Shown piece after piece: positions 1 to 5,954 of a DNA stretch of 11,308 nt (the stretch's first letter is position 1; each line of letters starts with the position of its first letter). The position numbers were made by a program, and so were the translations under genes. The notes beneath the pieces were generated by a model. It worked only from the letters and a program-made list of their open reading frames with translations, searched no databases and was not told the DNA's origin. Source of the DNA: Nitrospinae bacterium RIFCSPLOWO2_12_FULL_45_22 (GTDB lineage: Bacteria > 2-12-FULL-45-22); assembly GCA_001803565.1 (NCBI GenBank), contig MHDQ01000312.1, positions 1 to 11,308 of the forward strand, in the 5' to 3' direction.

Positions 1-116
1 GTTTGAATTTATCATTAATTTTATCACCCAGGAACAATTTGTAAACTTTTTGCTTGATAGCATAGAAAACCATAAACTTCAATAAGTATATACTAAAACA
101 CTCAATTAAGTTTTCC

Positions 117-145
117 TTGACATAACTGATTTTTCTTCTTAGGAT
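117..145 (+). promoter_or_regulatory. Candidate sigma70-type promoter
   Basis: A perfect -35 hexamer TTGACA (117-122) is followed after 17 bases by TAGGAT (140-145), which matches four of six consensus -10 positions. The spacing is ideal and the surroundings are AT-rich. It would drive the gene at 348 after a leader of roughly 200 bases. The call rests on pattern alone. Confidence 0.4.
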
Positions 146-188
146 GAATTTCCTCTTTTTCAGGCTATCAAGCGATTTATTGATGTAG

Positions 189-255
189 GGACAGGGATCG
201 CTTTGCCCTGTCCGCCGTGTCGGCACAGGCAGGCATGTCCGAATAACCCCGGACA
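189..255. repeat. Two adjacent short hairpins in the leader
   Basis: The first hairpin has perfect 8-base arms, GGACAGGG (189-196) and CCCTGTCC (206-213), with a 9-base loop. The second has 6-base arms, TGTCCG (236-241) and CGGACA (250-255), with an 8-base loop. Both use the same GGACA/TGTCC vocabulary, so alternative pairing between them is possible. No T-tract follows, so they are poor intrinsic terminators. They look like part of a dispersed intergenic repeat, but this cannot be tested within the window. Confidence 0.45.
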
Positions 256-312
256 GTACTCAGAAGTCATAAGATAAGAATCATTATTCTGGATTCTGAC
301 TCCTGACTACTG
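254..312. repeat. Imperfect palindrome, 59 bases
   Basis: The left arm starting at 254 matches the reverse complement of the right arm ending at 312 at 16 of the first 19 positions (CAGTACTCAGAAGTCATAA against CAGTAGTCAGGAGTCAGAA). The centre, near 283, is less well paired. It ends about 20 bases before the ribosome binding site of the gene at 348. It belongs to the same general class as the other intergenic palindromes of this window but shares no obvious sequence with them. Confidence 0.5.
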
Positions 313-347
313 CATTCTTAATTCTAACTTATCAGGAGGGATTAGCT

Positions 348-1535
348 ATGGGAGCCACTTTGGAGAAACTTTTTGAACCCATAAAGATAAACAAGCTAGA
401 GGTAAAAAACCGGGTTTGTTATGCCCCGACCGGAAAGTCTCACTTCACGGAAGATGGCTATATGACAGATCAGGCTATCTGTTATTATGTGGCCCGGGCA
501 AAGGGTGGTACGGGCTTGCTCATAGTGGAGGTTTGTCTTCCCCATACCAAATATGCCCGGCCGTTACATAGGTTATTAGGTTGCTGGGATGATTCCCAAT
601 TGGCAGGACTCCGGAACCTGGCTGAGGCCATCCATGCCGCTGGGGCCAAGGCGGTTGTGCAAGAAAGCCTGGGCTTTGGCAGTCAGGCCATGTTCCCTAT
701 CAGGGGTGAAGTAGTAGCACCATCCGATGTTCCCACCTCTATCCAGAAAGGGGGTGCACCCAGGGGGCTGCAATATATGGAAGGTGTAACCGGAACAACG
801 CCCCGGCCCCTAACCAAAGTGGAAATAGTTGAGTTAGAAGATGCCTTTGCCTTGGGCGCAGAGAGGTTAATGAAGGCAGGGTTTGATGGTTTAGAAATCC
901 ACGGCTGCCATGGATATCTCATCGCAGAATTTCTTTCGCCTTACAGCAATAAACGACAGGATGAGTATGGAGGTAGTTTAGAAAACAGGTTGAGGTTAGC
1001 CCTGAATCTGTTAAAGAAGAGCCGGGAAAAGGTAGGGGCTGATTTTGTTATCGGGTTCCGGATGAGTGGTGATGAGCATATAGAAGGGGGATATGATTTG
1101 GAAGAGGGGCAAAAGATCGCCCGCGAGATCGAAAAGGCCGGCGCAGACTATATCCATATCTCTTCGGGTCGCTATGAGGTTATGAACCTGATGCTCCCGG
1201 ATAAAGAAGGGACTATGCTCCAGGAGGCCAGGGCCATAAAAGAAGCCGTTAAATTACCGGTTATATGCCCCAATATCCATGATCCCCTGACCGGTGAAAA
1301 GGCCCTCCAGGAAGGGATGGCCGATATGGTCTCGCTATCCCGCGGATTGATTGCCGATCCGGCCTGGGCTAATAAAGCCAGGGAGGGAAGGATTAAAGAG
1401 ATAAATAGGTGTATCCTTTGTAATACCTGTCTCAAGACCCTATTTTCCGGGTTCACTATCCGCTGTGCCGTTAATCCCGAGGTCGGCTGGGAAAGGTTCA
1501 TCCCAGAATACCATCCGCCTATCCGGGGCAGGTAA
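348..1535 (+). CDS. OYE-type NADH:flavin oxidoreductase, lacking the FAD/NAD domain
   Basis: This 395-residue protein is the FMN-binding TIM-barrel part of the Old Yellow Enzyme/2,4-dienoyl-CoA reductase family. Visible marks are the N-terminal LFEPIKINKLEVKNR, the active-site region HGCHGYLIAEFLSP (185-198), DEYGGSLENR (205-214) and SRGLIADP (331-338). After the barrel comes an iron-sulfur motif, C355-x2-C358-x2-C361-x11-C373, then NPEVGWE. Family members with this motif normally run to about 650 residues with a C-terminal FAD/NAD(P) half. Here the protein stops 22 residues after the last cysteine, and no remnant of that half follows. It may therefore receive electrons from another protein rather than directly from NAD(P)H, for example the flavin and iron-sulfur subunits encoded downstream. 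The ATG follows AGGAGGG at 334-340. Family assignment is firm; substrate is unknown. Confidence 0.9.
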   Translation: MGATLEKLFEPIKINKLEVKNRVCYAPTGKSHFTEDGYMTDQAICYYVARAKGGTGLLIVEVCLPHTKYARPLHRLLGCWDDSQLAGLRNLAEAIHAAGAKAVVQESLGFGSQAMFPIRGEVVAPSDVPTSIQKGGAPRGLQYMEGVTGTTPRPLTKVEIVELEDAFALGAERLMKAGFDGLEIHGCHGYLIAEFLSPYSNKRQDEYGGSLENRLRLALNLLKKSREKVGADFVIGFRMSGDEHIEGGYDLEEGQKIAREIEKAGADYIHISSGRYEVMNLMLPDKEGTMLQEARAIKEAVKLPVICPNIHDPLTGEKALQEGMADMVSLSRGLIADPAWANKAREGRIKEINRCILCNTCLKTLFSGFTIRCAVNPEVGWERFIPEYHPPIRGR

Positions 1536-1551
1536 ATTAAAAACCACGGCT

Positions 1552-1570
1552 ACCATTTCCATTAAATGGT
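1552..1570 (+). terminator. Weak hairpin after the OYE-type gene
   Basis: Perfect 7-base arms, ACCATTT (1552-1558) and AAATGGT (1564-1570), enclose a 5-base loop 17 bases past the stop codon. The stem is AT-rich and the following bases (TTGATTCAG) are not a T-tract, so at best this is a weak terminator or a 3' end stabiliser. Confidence 0.25.
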
Positions 1571-1599
1571 TTGATTCAGAAGTAAAATTTTGTTATGCT
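1571..1599 (+). promoter_or_regulatory. Candidate promoter for cooC
   Basis: TTGATT (1571-1576) and TATGCT (1594-1599) are separated by 17 bases, and each matches four of six sigma70 consensus positions. It begins immediately after the weak hairpin at 1552-1570 and lies about 60 bases before the cooC start. This suggests that the CO dehydrogenase genes can be transcribed separately from the preceding gene. No CooA-like operator is recognised. Confidence 0.35.
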
Positions 1600-1657
1600 T
1601 AATAGCACATACTTGAGCTAAAAAGTATTGTTTCTTATTGCACCACAGGTGTCTTTG

Positions 1658-2443
1658 ATGAGAATAGCTATTTCCGGTAAAGGTGGAGTGGGAAAGACTA
1701 CCCTGGCTGCCTGGATAGCCCGCTTGCTGGTCAAAGAAGGCCAGAATGTCCTCGCCATAGATGCCGATCCTACCAATAACCTGGCCCCTACCTTAGGCTT
1801 CCCGCCAGAGCTATACGAAAATATTGTTCCTCTGAAAGAGAGGAGCAACCTTATAGAAGAAAGGGTGGGAGCGCAGGGGGGGTTCTTTCGACTCAACCCC
1901 AAGGTGGATGATCTATTGCCTCAACTAGCAGTAGAATATCAAGGAATCAAGCTAATAGTTATGGGCACCATCAAAGAGGCCGGAGGTGGTTGTGCCTGTC
2001 CAGAGAATACTTTATTAAGGGCTTTTATCGGTCATCTCTTGTTAGAAAAAGGAGAATCGGTAATCGTAGATATGGAAGCGGGCCTGGAGCATCTGGGTCG
2101 AAGGACGGTTGAGGCAGTAGATGCCTTGCTCGTAGTTGTAGAGCCCAGTCAGAATAGCATAATGGTCGCCAAAAAGATAAAAGAGCTGGCTGAGGGTTTG
2201 GGCCTTAAAAAATCCTTTTTCGTGGCCAATAAGATCAATTCAGCCGAAGAAGAGCTCTTTATTCGAGCCCGATTGCCTGAGGAACATCTGCTAGGTTATT
2301 TGCCCTATTCTGAAAGTTTAAGGCGGCAGGCCCTTTCTGAATTATCTGAATCCTCTGTATTGACTAGGGATGCCAGGCTGGAGAGCGAGCTTAAGAACCT
2401 CTTGCGCCAAGTCAGGCTCAGAGGGATAACCCCAGGTAATTAA
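1658..2443 (+). CDS. cooC: CooC, nickel-insertion ATPase for carbon monoxide dehydrogenase
   Basis: CooC is a MinD/SIMIBI-class ATPase that helps insert nickel into the C-cluster of CooS. This 261-residue protein begins with a deviant P-loop, GKGGVGKTT (residues 7-15), whose first lysine is the signature lysine of dimerising family members. IDADPTNN (34-41) and DMEAGLEHLGRRT (138-150) are the nucleotide-switch regions typical of CooC. The metal-binding C112-x-C114 pair, in GGGCACPEN, falls at the residue numbers known for the characterised CooC1. That supports the ATG at 1658, preceded by AGGTG at 1646-1650, over the in-frame TTG ten codons upstream. It lies upstream of cooF-like and cooS genes, the expected maturation context. 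CooJ and CooT nickel chaperones are not seen here. Confidence 0.95.
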   Translation: MRIAISGKGGVGKTTLAAWIARLLVKEGQNVLAIDADPTNNLAPTLGFPPELYENIVPLKERSNLIEERVGAQGGFFRLNPKVDDLLPQLAVEYQGIKLIVMGTIKEAGGGCACPENTLLRAFIGHLLLEKGESVIVDMEAGLEHLGRRTVEAVDALLVVVEPSQNSIMVAKKIKELAEGLGLKKSFFVANKINSAEEELFIRARLPEEHLLGYLPYSESLRRQALSELSESSVLTRDARLESELKNLLRQVRLRGITPGN

Positions 2444-2488
2444 GATAACTTAATAATAGCGTAGGAAAGTCTATTCTGGACTCAGATA

Positions 2489-2612
2489 GACACAGATTAT
2501 CAGGATTTTAATAAAGTGGGCAATAAGCCGTGAGGAGAGAGAAGTTAACGGCTTACTGCTTACTCCTTACTGCTCACCAAAATATCTGTCTGAATCTGTG
2601 AAAATCTGTGTC
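2489..2612. repeat. Nested palindrome with CACAGATT-type outer arms
   Basis: The outer arms GACACAGATT (2489-2498) and AATCTGTGTC (2603-2612) pair perfectly over 10 bases, and the similarity continues inward with gaps. Inside lies an independent hairpin, TAAGCCGT (2524-2531) with ACGGCTTA (2548-2555). The inner segment 2530-2572 aligns without gaps to 7839-7881 at 35 of 43 positions, although the outer arms of the two elements are unrelated. Confidence 0.6.
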
Positions 2613-2613
2613 C

Positions 2614-2746
2614 TAATTAATTGCCACTGAAAAATGGGGTGTCGAGCAAGCTCGACCACTACATGCATCATGAAAACAGTATTGCTAGAGCAATCGGTAG
2701 TGGTAAAGCTTGCTTTGCTGGTTTTTTCAGTGGGAACTAATTAATT
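2614..2746. repeat. MITE-like inverted-repeat element, about 133 bases
   Basis: Two arms of about 50 bases (2614-2662 and 2697-2746) are imperfect inverted copies around a 34-base centre. Perfect paired blocks include CCACTGAAAAA (2624-2634) with TTTTTCAGTGG (2723-2733), and ACCACTAC (2655-2662) with GTAGTGGT (2697-2704). The left arm also holds its own perfect hairpin, GTCGAGC-AA-GCTCGAC (2641-2656). The size and inverted ends resemble a miniature non-autonomous element. No transposase and no clear target duplication is seen. Confidence 0.55.
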
Positions 2747-2770
2747 TAAGAATAAAGGAGGAGTCCAGCA

Positions 2771-3274
2771 TTGAAAGATGTATTCATTGAATTAGAAAAG
2801 TGCCAGGGTTGTAAATCGTGTGAGTTGGCCTGTGCCGTTGAGCATTCTAAGGCAAAAACCCTCTTCGCTGCTATAAGCGAAACACCTTTACCCCGGAAAA
2901 GGGTCTTTGTCGAATATGTTGACGGTAAACGATTTCCAATTCAGTGTCGCCATTGCGAAGAGGCGCCCTGTGTAGCTATATGTGTCTCAGGGGCTTTGAG
3001 TCGGGACGAATCGCGGGCCCTAGTTACCCATTCCAAAGAAAGGTGTATTGGCTGTGGGATGTGTGTAATGGTATGCCCTTTTGGCGTTATTACCAGGGAG
3101 ATGGGCAGTAAAGTGATTACAAAATGCGACCGGTGTAAGGATAGGGATGAGCCGGCTTGTGTTGAGTCCTGCCCGGTAGGGGCCCTGGTTTTTACTGATA
3201 TGGAAGAGCTAGAGAAGACCAGGCGAAGAGGGGTCATAAAAAACGTACTAATTGGTGGCTTCAAGGCCAGCTAA
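2771..3274 (+). CDS. cooF: CooF-like four-cluster [4Fe-4S] electron-transfer protein
   Basis: CooF-type proteins carry electrons between CooS and a partner enzyme. This 167-residue protein has 16 cysteines in the four-cluster DmsB/HycB arrangement: C11-C14-C17-C21, C59-C62-C67-C71, C92-C95-C98-C102 and C119-C122-C130-C134. It has no signal peptide or membrane segment, so it should be cytoplasmic. The start is a TTG at 2771, seven bases after a strong AAAGGAGGAG (2754-2763). No ATG lies in frame before the first cluster motif, and a start at residue 1 keeps the usual VFIELEKCQGC opening. Its position between cooC and cooS supports the CooF role. The same fold serves many oxidoreductases, so the true electron acceptor is inferred. 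Candidates are the NuoE/F/G-like subunits encoded downstream. Confidence 0.88.
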   Translation: MKDVFIELEKCQGCKSCELACAVEHSKAKTLFAAISETPLPRKRVFVEYVDGKRFPIQCRHCEEAPCVAICVSGALSRDESRALVTHSKERCIGCGMCVMVCPFGVITREMGSKVITKCDRCKDRDEPACVESCPVGALVFTDMEELEKTRRRGVIKNVLIGGFKAS

Positions 3275-3287
3275 TATGCGGGACGGG

Positions 3288-3356
3288 GTTATTAGGTGAT
3301 TAGGTTATTGGATAATCTAAATAACCAATGACCCAATAACGTAATGACCCAATAAC
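3288..3356. repeat. GTTATT-type imperfect palindrome with tandem 15-base repeat
   Basis: The left arm 3288-3311 matches the reverse complement of the right arm (ending at 3356) at 21 of 24 positions. An inner hairpin pairs GGTTATT (3303-3309) with AATAACC (3320-3326). The right arm contains AATGACCCAATAACG twice, at 3327-3341 and 3343-3357. It lies between the cooF-like gene and cooS, 66 bases before the cooS ribosome binding site. It has no T-tract and is not a convincing terminator. Confidence 0.6.
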
Positions 3357-3434
3357 GAAATTCTCTATCTACTCTGTGGTTAGACCGGCAGAGGCATTTC
3401 TGTAAAAGACGTAGTTTTCAGTGGAGGGACAAAG

Positions 3435-5348
3435 ATGACGGAGAGTGAGAAGAAGTCTAGTGATTTAGCATCAAGATATATGCTGGATAAAGCCAAGGCC
3501 CTTGGCCTGGAGACCATCTGGGATCATTATGAAGCTATGTTGCCCCAGTGCGGTTTTGGTGAATTAGGTGTCTGTTGCCGGATGTGCCTGGAAGGCCCCT
3601 GTCGGATAGACCCCTTTGGCGAAGGAGCAAAGGTAGGGGTCTGTGGTGCTACGGCCGATGCTATTGTTGCCCGGAACCTGGATCGGGCCATTGCCGCTGG
3701 TACTGCCTCCCATTCTGATCATGCCCGCCATGTAGCCCTCACGCTGCTGGCCGTAGCGGAAGGTAAGGCCCCAGATTACAAGATAACCGATGTAGGAAAG
3801 TTGAAGCAGGTAGCTAGCCGGATAGGTATCAAGCTAGATAAAAAGGATAATCTTACCCTGGCTAAAGAGGTAGCGCTTGCTGCCCTGGAAGATTTTTCTC
3901 GACAAGATGTCAATATACCCTTGACCTGGGTTGCGACCACCATGACCCCGGGACGCATCGAGGTATTTTCTAAATTGGGTATTGTCCCGCACAATATAGA
4001 TGCCAATGTCTCAGAGATCATGCACCGCACCAGCCGCGGTAATGATGCCGACCCGGTCAATTTATTACTCGGAGGAATCAAATGTGCCCTATGCGACTAT
4101 GCTGGTTGCCATATCGCCACGGACCTGTGCGATATCCTCTTCGGTACCCCTAAGCCGGTAGTCTCCCAGGCCAACCTGGGGATATTGAAAAAGGATGCAG
4201 TGAACATTGCTGTCCATGGCCATAATCCCCTCCTCTCGGATATAGTGGTAGATGTCGCAGGTCAACTGAGAGACGAAGCCATCAAGGCCGGGGCCAAGGA
4301 AGGGATAAATATGGTAGGGATCTGTTGCACTGGTAATGAAGTCCTGATGCGCAAGGGGGTAGGTATGGCTACCCACTCGGTATCGCAAGAATTAGTGGTC
4401 ATGACCGGCGCCTTAGATGCTATAGTAGTTGATATTCAGTGCATTATGCCCTCCCTGAGCTCTTTGTGTGACTGTTTCCATACCAAATTAATAACCACCA
4501 TGCCTATTGCAAAGATACCCGGGGCTACCCATATAGAATTCCATGATGATAAAGCGGTAGAATCGGCCAAGAAGATCATTCGGTTAGCTATCGAGGCTTA
4601 TAAGCACCGGGACCCCAAAAAAGTGGATATCCCTGATGTAAAACAGACGGCTATGGCTGGCTTTAGCCTCGAGGCTATTGTAGAAGCCCTGAGTAAGGTA
4701 GATGCCAAAGACCCCTTAAAACCTTTGATAGATAACATTGTCAATGGTAATATCCAGGGTATTGCCCTGTTTGCCGGCTGTAACAATGTAAAAATAGTAC
4801 AGGACCAGAACTATCTGGCTATGGTAAAGGAATTGGCTAAGAATAACGTTTTAATCCTGGCAACGGGCTGTGGCGCTGGGGCCTTTGGCCGGCATGGCTT
4901 TCTAACTTCAGAGGCCACAGAAGAATATGCTGGCCCGGGACTTAAGGCCGTCCTTACTGCTATTGGTCAGGCAGTAGGCTTGAATGCCCCATTGCCCCTG
5001 GTATTACATATGGGCTCCTGTGTAGACAATACCCGGGCAGCGGATGCAGCCGTTGCGGTAGCTAATAAGCTGGGGGTGGATATATCACAACTGCCCGTGG
5101 TAGCATCCGCGCCGGAGGCCATGGCAGAAAAGGCCATTGCCATTGGTACCTGGGCTGTGGCTGCGGGATTACCTACCCATGTAGGTGTGGTACCACCGGT
5201 CCTGGGTGGACCATTAGTCACGGAAGTCTTAACTAAAACGGCCAAGGACCTTTTGGGTGGTTATTTCATTGTGGAGACCGATCCGGTGGCGGCAGCGGGG
5301 AAGCTATTGGATGCTATCAGAGAGCGCCGCAAGGGATTGGGTATCTGA
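3435..5348 (+). CDS. cooS: Anaerobic nickel-iron carbon monoxide dehydrogenase, catalytic subunit
   Basis: CooS catalyses the reversible oxidation of CO with water to CO2, two protons and two electrons. The 637-residue length is normal for the monofunctional enzyme. All cluster ligands known from the Carboxydothermus hydrogenoformans CODH-II structure appear present. C39 and C47 (D-cluster) and C48, C51, C56 and C70 (B-cluster) fall at identical numbers. H261, C298, C336, C449, C479 and C529 (NiFe C-cluster) are at the same number or three higher. The catalytic lysine corresponds to K566, in SAPEAMAEKAIA. The histidines H93, H96 and H99 of the proton path are also there. The ATG follows GGAGGG (3423-3428). 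No acetyl-CoA synthase subunit accompanies it, so it probably acts as a free-standing CO dehydrogenase or CO2 reductase. The NuoE/F-like genes downstream suggest coupling to NAD(P). Confidence 0.98.
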   Translation: MTESEKKSSDLASRYMLDKAKALGLETIWDHYEAMLPQCGFGELGVCCRMCLEGPCRIDPFGEGAKVGVCGATADAIVARNLDRAIAAGTASHSDHARHVALTLLAVAEGKAPDYKITDVGKLKQVASRIGIKLDKKDNLTLAKEVALAALEDFSRQDVNIPLTWVATTMTPGRIEVFSKLGIVPHNIDANVSEIMHRTSRGNDADPVNLLLGGIKCALCDYAGCHIATDLCDILFGTPKPVVSQANLGILKKDAVNIAVHGHNPLLSDIVVDVAGQLRDEAIKAGAKEGINMVGICCTGNEVLMRKGVGMATHSVSQELVVMTGALDAIVVDIQCIMPSLSSLCDCFHTKLITTMPIAKIPGATHIEFHDDKAVESAKKIIRLAIEAYKHRDPKKVDIPDVKQTAMAGFSLEAIVEALSKVDAKDPLKPLIDNIVNGNIQGIALFAGCNNVKIVQDQNYLAMVKELAKNNVLILATGCGAGAFGRHGFLTSEATEEYAGPGLKAVLTAIGQAVGLNAPLPLVLHMGSCVDNTRAADAAVAVANKLGVDISQLPVVASAPEAMAEKAIAIGTWAVAAGLPTHVGVVPPVLGGPLVTEVLTKTAKDLLGGYFIVETDPVAAAGKLLDAIRERRKGLGI

Positions 5349-5495
5349 ATATTCGGGGGAGAGAAAATTACTTTCTCGGCCCAGCACCGACTTGCGATTG
5401 TTGGGTTACATGCAGGAAAAAGGGGCCAGTAAGAAAAATTCTTATCCAGCATGGGCGGAGTAGGATCAGCCGGAGGAGGTGAAAGCTTTTTAATT

Positions 5496-5954
5496 ATGGA
5501 AAGACTAGAAGCAATAATAAAAAATTATGGATTTGAAAAAAGAGCCCTTATACCTATTCTCCAGGATATTCAGACAGAGTATGGCTGGCTCTCTGAGGAC
5601 TTATTAAAGCAAGTGGCCCAGAGGTTGAAAATTCCCTCAATGGACGTGTTCAGTGTTGTAACATTTTATAAGTCTTTCAGATTGAAGCCTATAGGTAAGT
5701 ATTTCATGACTGTCTGTCTTGGCACTGCATGTCATGTAAGGGAAGCACCCGAAGTATTGGGTGAGATTCAGAGAAAGATCGGCATAAAAAACGGTGAGAC
5801 TACCGCTGATAATCTCTTTACCCTGGAAACGGTTAACTGTGTTGGGGCATGTGCCTTAGGCCCTATTGTTATGGTGAATAATGAATACCACGGTTTGATG
5901 AATAAAAACAAGATAGACCAACTCATCAAGAGGCTCTATGCAAAGGATCTATAA
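5496..5954 (+). CDS. nuoE: NuoE/HydC-like thioredoxin-fold [2Fe-2S] subunit
   Basis: This 152-residue protein is the 24-kDa-type subunit that partners NuoF or HydB flavoproteins. It has an N-terminal helical bundle (about 1-60) and a thioredoxin-like domain with the [2Fe-2S] ligands C74-x4-C79 and C115-x3-C119 (CLGTAC, CVGACALGP). Translation most likely starts at ATG 5496, since homologues begin near MERLEAIIKNYG. GGAGGAGGTGA (5472-5482) is a very strong Shine-Dalgarno sequence but lies 13 bases away. A longer frame opens at ATG 5451, but its extra 15 glycine-rich residues contain the Shine-Dalgarno sequence itself and are unlikely to be translated. The 3' end overlaps the next gene by 17 bases, implying translational coupling. 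The gap after cooS is 147 bases, with a small hairpin (GAGAAA 5361-5366 with TTTCTC 5372-5377) but no clear terminator. Confidence 0.92.
   Translation: MERLEAIIKNYGFEKRALIPILQDIQTEYGWLSEDLLKQVAQRLKIPSMDVFSVVTFYKSFRLKPIGKYFMTVCLGTACHVREAPEVLGEIQRKIGIKNGETTADNLFTLETVNCVGACALGPIVMVNNEYHGLMNKNKIDQLIKRLYAKDL

Larger units (their letters stand above)
1..347. other. Non-coding leader region upstream of the OYE-type gene
   Basis: No supportable gene is seen in these 347 bases. The first ~180 bases are AT-rich and contain a sigma70-like promoter candidate at 117-145. The remainder is occupied by short hairpins (189-213 and 236-255) and an imperfect palindrome (254-312). A strong ribosome binding site, AGGAGGG at 334-340, follows and belongs to the gene starting at 348. 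If the promoter is used, the transcript carries a structured leader of about 200 bases. Nothing matches a riboswitch that I recognise. Confidence 0.6.
2444..2770. other. Long gap between cooC and the cooF-like gene filled by two palindromic elements
   Basis: This 327-base stretch contains no supportable gene. It is almost entirely taken up by a nested palindrome at 2489-2612 and, directly abutting it, a MITE-like inverted repeat at 2614-2746. The ribosome binding site of the next gene, AAAGGAGGAG (2754-2763), lies 8 bases beyond the second element. Functionally linked genes are rarely this far apart, so element insertion between them is a reasonable inference. Confidence 0.6.

Noticed and set aside
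683-922. Minus-strand open frames within the OYE, cooC, cooS and nuoF-like genes
   Set aside because: They lie wholly or largely antisense to well-supported genes, lack ribosome binding sites and resemble no family.
1628-1657. N-terminal extension of CooC from TTG 1628
   Set aside because: ATG 1658 has a ribosome binding site, gives the normal MRIAISGKGGVGKTT opening, and places the CxC pair at residues 112 and 114 as in the characterised protein.
3288-3357. CRISPR-like repeat array
   Set aside because: There are only two direct copies with a one-base spacer, inside a palindrome, and no cas genes are nearby.
5257-5463. Open frame of 68 codons overlapping the end of cooS
   Set aside because: Most of it lies inside the cooS coding sequence in another frame and it matches nothing recognisable.
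5451-5495. N-terminal extension of the NuoE-like protein from ATG 5451
   Set aside because: The extra glycine-rich residues are encoded by the Shine-Dalgarno region, and no ribosome binding site precedes 5451.
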